From NCBI GenBank assembly GCA_038501785.1, contig JBAMJR010000187.1, positions 1,494,501 to 1,558,500 on the forward strand: a DNA stretch of 64,000 nucleotides. The letters are read 5' to 3'. Positions 31,282-64,000 of the stretch are shown in pieces. The position numbers and the translations under genes are program-made. This DNA comes from Myoxocephalus aenaeus (Eukaryota; Chordata; Actinopteri; Perciformes; Cottidae). The notes under the pieces were generated by a model. It made no database searches. It worked only from the letters and a program-made list of their open reading frames with translations, and had not been told where the DNA came from. Numbering within the stretch: position 1 is the first letter of the stretch; every line of letters starts with the position of its first letter.

Positions 31282-32511
31282 CAGTGTTCCCTCTAAGCTG
31301 CGCGCGTGCGCGGCCGCGCAGGCCAGTCGAAGTGGCCGCGCAATAGATGTTTCAGACCGCGCAAACGATTTTTTTTCAGGGGTTAAAAATTGCGCCAGTG
31401 TTTCTGAGATAGGAGTGAGCCATCGCCACAATAGAAGATCTTTGATGTGACGTGTCGAGTCTTCTTGGCCAATCAGCGTCCCGTTTCTCGACATGCGCTC
31501 TCTGTACCTCTGCTAGCGCTCTGCCTCCGTAGGCACCCCCCACCCCCGCTGTCCTCCTCCGGGCGCCAGGAGTGAAGCTCGCCTAGAGCGCCACATGAGC
31601 TAGGGCCGGCGCTGTTTAGGCTACTCTTGGTGGGCCCTGCTCCAGCAGTTATAGATACCATGGTGAAAAGAAAGGCAGAGCAGGTGCCCCAGAAAAAGGT
31701 CTGCCTAACGTTTAAACATGAGTGGCTAGATGAAATAGTCCAAACTGACACAGGTAGGATGAAACTTTCAGACATATTTAAAGATGAAGAAAGCAAATTC
31801 TGCTCGGAGGCAAAAGCGAAAGGAGAGTTCGCTCGTGGGAAAACGTGTTTCTCTTTTGGTTAACCTGTTTTTCAGATGCTGTTCTTCAGAGACATGTGTC
31901 TTCCATAGGCCTGCAGACAAGATGAGCCACATAGCCAGATAGGCCTATCTCCCTCAATGACAGTCAAATTACATGTTTTGTAGCCTAGTTTGTTGCAAAC
32001 CACTCCAGTTATTAAATTGTTTATATAGGCTACCTTTAGGAAAAATGACACCATGTCAATTTAATAGGCCTATAATTATTGTTAAGCACTGCATTAGCAT
32101 TTTTCTTTCAATGAAGTTCCACTTAAATGTTGTACCTGCTGAGAAATGACTAAACACCTTTGATACTTTTATTTTTTATATATATCATTATCAGTCATAA
32201 CCAGTGAACCAGTCATAACCTCCCCTTATTGAAGTTCAACAAAGATCCTTTAAGTTCAACTAAACTGACTTGGTAAAACACCATCATTAAAATGTTCCCA
32301 AAGTCCAGCCATTATAAAGGATATTGAATAAATATCAACCTTGTATACATATTGATGCATTTGCTGTCATCTCTTTGAATCCCCTATGGCTAACGCAGGC
32401 TTGTGGTCATTTTCGGCAGGTCGCGTGGTTGCGAATTGCTCACAGTGTTGAAATGTGCGCTCAGAAATAAAAGAAATTGTTCAGTGCCGGAAAAAATTTG
32501 AGGGAACATTG
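31282..32511 (+). mobile_element. hAT-superfamily DNA transposon, internally deleted
   Basis: 1,230 bp bounded by the perfect 8-bp direct repeat GTTACCGG (31,274-31,281 and 32,512-32,519). The ends are CAGTGTTCCCTC and GAGGGAACATTG, a 12-bp terminal inverted repeat with one mismatch. An 8-bp target duplication and C-A-(G/A)-TG ends are features of hAT elements. The first 80 bp are very rich in CGCG/GCGC. A 67-codon frame with a good start context lies inside. The element is too short to encode a full transposase, so it is non-autonomous. Confidence 0.85.
31660..31863 (+). pseudogene. Remnant of hAT transposase N-terminus
   Basis: 67-codon frame starting at ATACCATGG, encoding MVKRKAEQVPQKKVCLTFKH then EWLDEIVQTDTGRMKLSDIF and a Cys-containing tail CSEAKAKGEFARGK. 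A basic start followed by F-x-x-x-W-L and a C-x-x-A-K-x-K-G-E-F/T segment resembles the N-terminal zinc-finger region of ZNF862/KIAA1586-like hAT transposases (from memory). The frame stops after GKTCFSFG with no catalytic domain, as expected for an internally deleted copy. It could alternatively be a small expressed frame, which I think unlikely. Confidence 0.5.
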
Positions 32512-32740
32512 GTTACCGGTATATTGTCAGGCAGCTTGCCCAGGTGGTTATTACGCCCTTCGTGTCCACTTCTTGTGGTCTTTGTCATGTTGTAAAGTAA
32601 ACATTAACTCTAATGCTGTGGTCGACTACGTCACTATGGAAGCTTCTTCTTGACAGTGAAACAAGGTTTGCATGTGCTGTAACTTGACCTGTATAAACGT
32701 GTTGTAACAGGCAAACAAAGCCTCTTCTTTAGTTCTTGTA

Positions 32741-32742
<2 letters not shown>

Positions 32743-32824
<82 letters not shown>
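32743..32824 (+). repeat. (GT)34(GA)7 compound microsatellite
   Basis: GT repeat 32,743-32,811 running into GA repeat 32,811-32,824. Confidence 0.95.
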
Positions 32825-33248
32825 TTGGTATGTGGGAAGGCGGGGGGCAGGGGTCTGCTTTAACACCCTAATCCTGCAGCCTAGTTTGGCTTTGTGTGGA
32901 GACCTTAGCTGGGAGGAGAGAGGGATGGAAAGAGTGAGAGCGAGAGAGGCATCGGGAGAAGGAGGGGGAGTGTCGGGGGGGGCAGTCGATTGAACGGGGG
33001 GAGTTGGGAGCGTGGGGTTTGAGAGAGGGCGAGAGAGGGAGGGGAGTGATGGGAAGGCAGACCGAGGGAGATGGGGTTTGCTCATTCTCCGGCTCTCACT
33101 ATGAAAGGAAACAAAGGATGCTAAAGGGCCTGACTTATGTCAGCAGGACTTTATAGAGTACGTCTGTTAGCCTGTTAGCTGGTTCGCCTTCGCTGACCTG
33201 TCAGCCCGTATTCAGCCGCTGGCCTCTTCTTCCCCCTCCATCCATCCG

Positions 33249-33252
<4 letters not shown>
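32825..33252 (+). other. G-rich / purine-rich stretch with quadruplex-type G-runs
   Basis: From 32,835 to 33,080 the + strand is mostly G and A. Between 32,954 and 33,017 there are six G-runs of three to eight, at 32,954, 32,964, 32,975, 32,996, 33,006 and 33,014. After it comes ordinary sequence with a TATA-like ACTTTATAGAG at about 33,149. No coding frame of interest. Confidence 0.6.

Positions 33253-33301
<49 letters not shown>
33253..33301 (+). repeat. (TC)24 microsatellite
   Basis: 49 bp pure TC. Confidence 0.95.
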
Positions 33302-33303
<2 letters not shown>

Positions 33304-34447
33304 GCTGAAGACGTCTCATCACTGCTCTGTGGGCTCCCCAGGCTTCGCATGTGAGTTATTCTGCCTCAGTTTGTGTGTGTGTGTGTTATAACATTTTCAT
33401 CGGGGTCTGATATGGTCATGGAACACTGTACTTTTTCCTGCTGCTTGGGTTAGTGTTTTGTGTCATGTAGACAGACAAGTGAGCTAGACATGTGGTTGAA
33501 TCTGTGGTGGGGATCTGCTTCCTCTCTTCGCCTCGTTCATATCTCTGCTTCTTTTACTCGGCATGAACGGGCACATTTTCTGCATGTCAGACATAAGTGA
33601 GGAATAAGTTGTGAGTAGAGAATTACCTCTGGACTGGAACAATTAGAGGAATAATAGTTGACCATACACACCTGATATAGATCTCAGCTGGTCCTCAAAT
33701 GAACTGGCCACAGCAAATATGCACTGGCAAAGACAGACTTTCAGCGCCTGTCGAGGGTAAAGCTAATCCAAATGCCTAAAACTAACATTTGTATGCCAGA
33801 GAGCTAATGCTAAATGACAGCTGGCAACATCTGCTTTTGTTGGAGGCAACACACAACCATAGAGAGAAAATATGCCGCCCTGCCTTAATATAAAAAAATG
33901 TTGTGGCTGAAGGGCAGACGGCTTGGTTGCTGGCGTGGCAGCACTGTCGGCACATTGTGGGTCAGCATGGTGTAGGAACTGACATTAAGGGTGGGCGGGG
34001 CCACCTCTCTGGTGTCTGTCACTGAGGAAGAGAGGGTGGCAGCGGGGCAAAGACGGGAGGGTTTCTCATTTCAGGATAAACTGAATTTAAAAAGGATTAA
34101 TTGTTTGAGTAAAAAATGCCCCAAATTCCTGGGTTCCACCTTGTGAAGATTAGATGGGTTTCTTCTCTTCTATAAAAAATAAGCTGACACTGTTTGAGTT
34201 TTGAAAAAAAAACAACAATATGAATATGTCACTTTGGGCTTGAGGAGATTTAAGATGTGCGTTTTACACAATTTTCTGACATTGACTTCTTGAGAATGTA
34301 ATTGGCAGATTAACAGATAATGAAAATAATTAGTTGCAACTCCTGGTTATATAGTATATAAATGATTGTTTAATTATTAACAGCCCTAGTGTTTCTTATC
34401 GTGGTAGACTCATAGCCAGGCACATAGCTAGTCTACCCTCCATAGCG

Positions 34448-34448
<1 letters not shown>
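33302..34448. other. Non-coding sequence
   Basis: No gene seen. 34,245-34,390 (TTTTCTGACATTGACTTCTT, GCAGATTAACAGATAATGAA, AACAGCCCTAG) resembles an old copy of a common teleost repeat that ends ...TTAGTTGCAGCCCTAG. Confidence 0.4.
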
Positions 34449-34523
<75 letters not shown>

Positions 34524-34546
34524 GCACACACACACACACACACACA
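34449..34546 (+). repeat. (CA)n microsatellite, about 98 bp
   Basis: CA repeat interrupted by two CG units at 34,520 and 34,524. Confidence 0.94.
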
Positions 34547-34619
34547 AACTCTTGCTGTGGGTTCTAATTTTTAATAGGGTAGAGAAAAACACACACAGAT
34601 GCAGGACTTTAGACATCAG

Positions 34620-34622
<3 letters not shown>

Positions 34623-34687
<65 letters not shown>
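34623..34687 (+). repeat. (TG)32 microsatellite
   Basis: 65 bp pure TG, 76 bp downstream of the opposed CA tract. Confidence 0.95.
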
Positions 34688-34688
<1 letters not shown>

Positions 34689-37240
34689 CATTGGTCTTGT
34701 TAAGAAAAGTCTCACACCATCTTAAGTAAAGTCAATCTGGCCGTCTTCATTCAGCGCTCCATTATCCATCCTTAATGTGTTTGTGCTGGCTTGTATAGGA
34801 ATGTGCTGTGTTTCAGTGTTTCAGTATTTCCCTCTCAATTGAAGAGCTCCGTCCGGGCAGATGCAAGGTAATTCTCTAATGGGCCTCAGTGCCACTCGAT
34901 AGCCATCAGTCAATTATACTCAATAGCATCAGTCAATATTAGTCAATTAGACAAAGCAGTGACAGCGGGCGCTCTTTCTGTCACTGTTCAGAGTGTCACA
35001 AGATTGACCGTCTCTTTTTCTAAATTGGATTCAGTGCAGGGCGAGAAAATATTTACACTCGCAACATTAGATGAAGTGCCAGATAGAAAGGTCTCTGGTC
35101 TCTGGAATTAAATCTGGCCACTTCAGATGAATGGAGGTTAAAGACTACAGCCCTAAAAATGTGAACATGAGATATGATATCTCTTTGCTATTTCATCCCC
35201 TTCCCACCACAAGCAAAAACTGCTGCAGGTAATTAAAAAAGAGAGGGCAAAAGATGACTAGAATGTTTAGGGTGAAGAAGGTGAAGAGGTTAGAGTGGAG
35301 GGATGAAGGCCAGAAAGTTTTGATGAAGGTAGATGCAACTTGAGGAAAGAAAACCCCGCTGAGCCCCTGGTGGTGATCTCTAACAATCCCCTCACCCCTC
35401 CTTCTCCTGCTTTGGTTCACCTCCCTCTTTGACACATTTGTTCTCGGTTTTTATTCAACCCCTCTCCCCCCTAGGTGCTTGTTTGGTGATGCACATTTCC
35501 CTTTTTTCTTTACAGCTCAATTACGTGGTAAAGCCTGTAGTCAGCGCAGAAGGGTGTGGGGGGTCAAATGAAGTGTTTCCCACTCTGCTGTAAATACACT
35601 GTAAGCTACAGCGTGTCCCTTGTGACTGTGCAATGTGGTGTTTGCATTAAGCTTCGCTCCATCGTTCTCTCCTCTCCTCTCCTCTCCTCTGCATCCCACC
35701 ACCCTCTTCCCCCTCAGTTATTCCCCAGGCGGCAGGCCACATATTGACCTTATGGAGGCACTCAAAGATCAAGCAGAGAAAGGAAATGGAGCATCTGTCT
35801 GTGAATTTGTAAACACGCACACACAAATATAAGTGCAAGCAAATGCGAACACACACTTGTTCATACACACTCGCATGGTAAATATTGTAATCCTTTGGCG
35901 CCTCAGACTTTTTTGTTTAGCATTTGAAGACTCATTTTTTTCCCATTGCATGCTTGAGTCCATTCCTCCATATTTATTGACAAAGCTGTTTGTTCTCAGA
36001 TGAAAAGATTAGCTTCCCTGAGACATAACTTGATGGATCAGTGTGTACTAGGAGCCGCTCGGTCACCAAGGCTGCCAGCCAGAATTTGGAGCCGCCGCAG
36101 AGAATAGCCTTCTATTGTGCGGTTGTCAGGCTGGTCGGCTGCTGCAGTGCGCACACTCAGACATGCTGGCATGCACACAAACATATACAGATGTACACGC
36201 ATACAAACAGACACACTTATCACCAGAAAGAGTCCGTGTCAGGTCAGCCGGCCCGGCCTGTGAACAGCACTGTATTGTTGCGAGCCTCCAGCTCTCCTGG
36301 ACATTTGACAGTGCGGGCATTCAGCTGTTACTGGTGACTCAGGACCAGTGCGGCAACCAGTGTCACCACCAACACCTGCCTTCACACTACCGCACTGTTG
36401 GGTTCAAGAGGCCTGAGGAGAAAAGATGAATCCAGAATGTTTTGTTTAGGAATTGTTGGAGATAATACATGATTATTAATTTAGTAAAATACATAACTAA
36501 ATAAAAGATGTACCAACATGAATGGCTATACGTTGATAGAGGATCTTTTGTTAATTAATATAGGTTAAACACATCAATAAGGAGCAAGTCAAATCAATAT
36601 TCCCCATGGTGAGACAAAAAATGGGATCACATGACGAGGGTTTTAATCAATTTGTTCTGTTCAGAGATAGTCCTATTGAACTTATTGCTTTTTCACTTGA
36701 CCTCCACCCCAATGACCCCCACTGAGAGCCTACAGAGATGAATACAAAGCACAGAGAGGTTCCTATTGGACTCCAGTGGGAAATCCAGACATCCAATGGG
36801 AAATATGACCACTGAGATCTTGCGTTGACTGATTGTGAGCAGTTCTAGCTTCCTGCCAAAACGATGCATATGTCACGTCAAGTGTCTGTTGACTTTGACA
36901 CTCCTTCCAGCCCCACCGTTTGACTGGCATATTTTCCACAAGACCCTTCCTCCTTTTTTCCCGTTCATCCTTAGGGGGTGTTGGGGGTTTGTTTGAGAGG
37001 TCTTGTGTTTATGTACATTCTCATAGTTTGTGTGTTAGAGGTGCTGTCAGTCAGCCCTCTCTCAGTGAATCAATAACTCTTTTGTCTGCAAAAGAGCGAG
37101 CCTCCGCCCAATCAGCCTCATCCCACTCTGTCTGATATGCCGAAACTATGTTGTAGTTTACTGGTTTAGAACGTCTTTGAAGAAAGGCAATTAAAGGGCG
37201 CGACATATTCTGTTAAATTGATGAATCAATCCTCTCTGGG
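34688..37240. other. Non-coding sequence
   Basis: No gene seen. Contains tandem copies of ATCAGTCAAT at 34,905-34,914 and 34,928-34,937, and a (TCTCC)n run at about 35,667-35,690. Confidence 0.4.
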
Positions 37241-37345
37241 ATTAGGGATGGACCATTCCAATTTTTTCTGCCGATACCAATACTGATACTTCAATGAATG
37301 TACCGTATCTGCCGATACGGTTACCAATCTGATTTCCTGCTTGTC
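37241..37345 (+). repeat. Interspersed repeat fragment (GCCGATACC-type)
   Basis: Reads TTAGGGATGGACCATTCCAA, CTGCCGATACCAATACTGAT, TATCTGCCGATACGG. The repeated CCGATAC motif near a GGGATGxACC start is typical of a widespread fish DNA-transposon-derived repeat. Only one end is visible. Confidence 0.45.
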
Positions 37346-37944
37346 AGATTAATATGATATGGTATCAACTTAGATCAGCAACAATACAAGCAGCCAAAAC
37401 AGAAGCAGTGTTTGGGTCGTGTTTTTACGTCTGTAGGAAAACCAAGCTCTTCTTTCTCATCGGCGTCTTAACAACCGGCATCTACAGATTGCCAAGTCTA
37501 GAGACAATTAGCAGAGTGAAGTTATATATCCTGCTGCATAGAGTTATTATATCACTTTGCCTTGTACCTTTACCCTATAGTCTCTATCTGCCCTCATTTT
37601 TCTCTATCTTCATTTAATCTAGTTAAATTCTAGGTTTGAAAAGGCTTCTACATTGACGTTTCTTTCAAATAGGCTATTAAAAATACCATGCAGCTAGATC
37701 TTATTTAACAGACTGCTAATTATGTGTGGCGAGACAATTGAGGAGGATTCAGTTCATGCCGACATCAGCAGTATTTTTTACGTCTGGTAAAAACACTGCA
37801 AGGGAAAATGTTCCCGTCGCACCAGACAAATGATCTTTTAAATGGCTCTTGCCTTGTTGATGTTATCATTCAAGTATTCGGTCGGAAATTCTTCACGCTA
37901 CCATATCTGTCAGCTTAAACATCTTTCAATTGCAATGTCATTTG

Positions 37945-37945
<1 letters not shown>
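37346..37945. other. Non-coding sequence
   Basis: No gene seen; may include more of the upstream repeat, but no second end was found. Confidence 0.35.
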
Positions 37946-38003
<58 letters not shown>

Positions 38004-38043
38004 TGTGAGTGTGAGTGTGTGAGAGAGAGAGAGAGAGAGAGAG
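37946..38043 (+). repeat. (TG)28 ... (GA)12 compound microsatellite
   Basis: TG repeat 37,946-38,001, GAGTGT interruptions, then GA repeat 38,020-38,043. About 200 bp upstream of exon 2. A further short CA run (38,122-38,140) and CT run (38,188-38,209) follow before the acceptor. Confidence 0.93.
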
Positions 38044-38247
38044 CGCTGATAATTTGCTAACTCAACCCTCCTCTGGTGCCCCGTGGTGCCAGTGTAACCA
38101 GCATGGCAGTGTGATCCGTGGACACACACACACACACACCCACCACCAGGGCACGGCATAGCTAATGACTCATCTCTCTGCCCCCCTTCTTCTCTCTCTC
38201 TCTCTCTCTGTCTGTTCCTCTGTATTTCTCTGTCTCTATCTGTACAG

Positions 38248-63678
<25,431 letters not shown>

Positions 63679-64000
63679 GTAGAGATTCATCCTCATTTCA
63701 CCCGCTCATCACCTCCTCACTTACACTGCAGACACAGGTAAGGATCCATACAGGAGGGAGTGGAATCTGAAATACATACAGCTGACGGAGAGGACAAGGT
63801 CTTTCCTACCTGCTGACTGAGCTATCTATATGCAAACAGGTGTTGTGTAGTTTATATACCACTTTCATCATGTACTATACCCATTACTCTTTTAAGCTTC
63901 ACATACATCTGTCATCCCTTTAGTACAAAAAAACACTGTGTGCCACCATGCTCTATTCATTCTACATTGTTTGTGTAGTGATTGATCATTTGTATTGGTC
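63679..64000 (+). other. dip2a intron 24, 5' part
   Basis: Starts GTAGAG after exon 24. No further coding exon before the window ends; the next DIP2 exon (FLFL...VLQWRA region) is not present. Confidence 0.75.

Overview
This window is vertebrate nuclear DNA, almost certainly from a teleost fish and probably a percomorph. The evidence is GT-AG introns, very many long (CA)n/(TG)n microsatellites, several interspersed repeats of types common in fish, and one large multi-exon gene whose encoded protein closely resembles vertebrate DIP2A (disco-interacting protein 2 homolog A).

Layout: positions 1 to about 38,247 hold no protein-coding exon that I can recognise. I interpret most or all of this as the long first intron of dip2a, because the first recognisable exon (38,248) starts inside codon 31 or so of the family and no 30-residue first exon is visible upstream; part could instead lie upstream of the gene. 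It is filled with AT-rich unique sequence, a dense run of CA/TG tracts (especially 18.4-38.0 kb), an inverted-repeat element (2.3-2.8 kb), old SINE/LINE-tail and other interspersed repeat copies, and a clean 1.23-kb hAT-type transposon (31,282-32,511) with a perfect 8-bp target duplication and the start of a transposase-like reading frame.

From 38,248 to 63,678 lie 23 consecutive coding exons of dip2a on the + strand (exons 2-24 if exon 1 is outside the window). They total 2,888 nt, about 962 codons, and keep one open frame across 22 complete introns with GT-AG ends. They encode the rest of the N-terminal DMAP1-binding domain, a Ser/Thr-rich linker, the whole first adenylate-forming (AMP-binding, fatty-acyl-AMP-ligase-like) domain, and the linker to the second AMP-binding domain. 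The second domain lies beyond the right edge. Introns 2, 4, 5 and 6 are 3-4.3 kb and carry transposon copies; later introns are mostly 75-1,080 nt.

There is only one gene, so no multi-gene system is visible. The most unusual material is repeat-derived: nested miniature transposons in introns 4 and 5, a decayed coding-like stretch in intron 4, a 158-bp pure GA tract in intron 20, an opposed (CA)/(TG) pair that could fold into a long RNA hairpin, and a TA/TG-rich splice acceptor before exon 17. I did not find evidence for a previously undescribed biological system.
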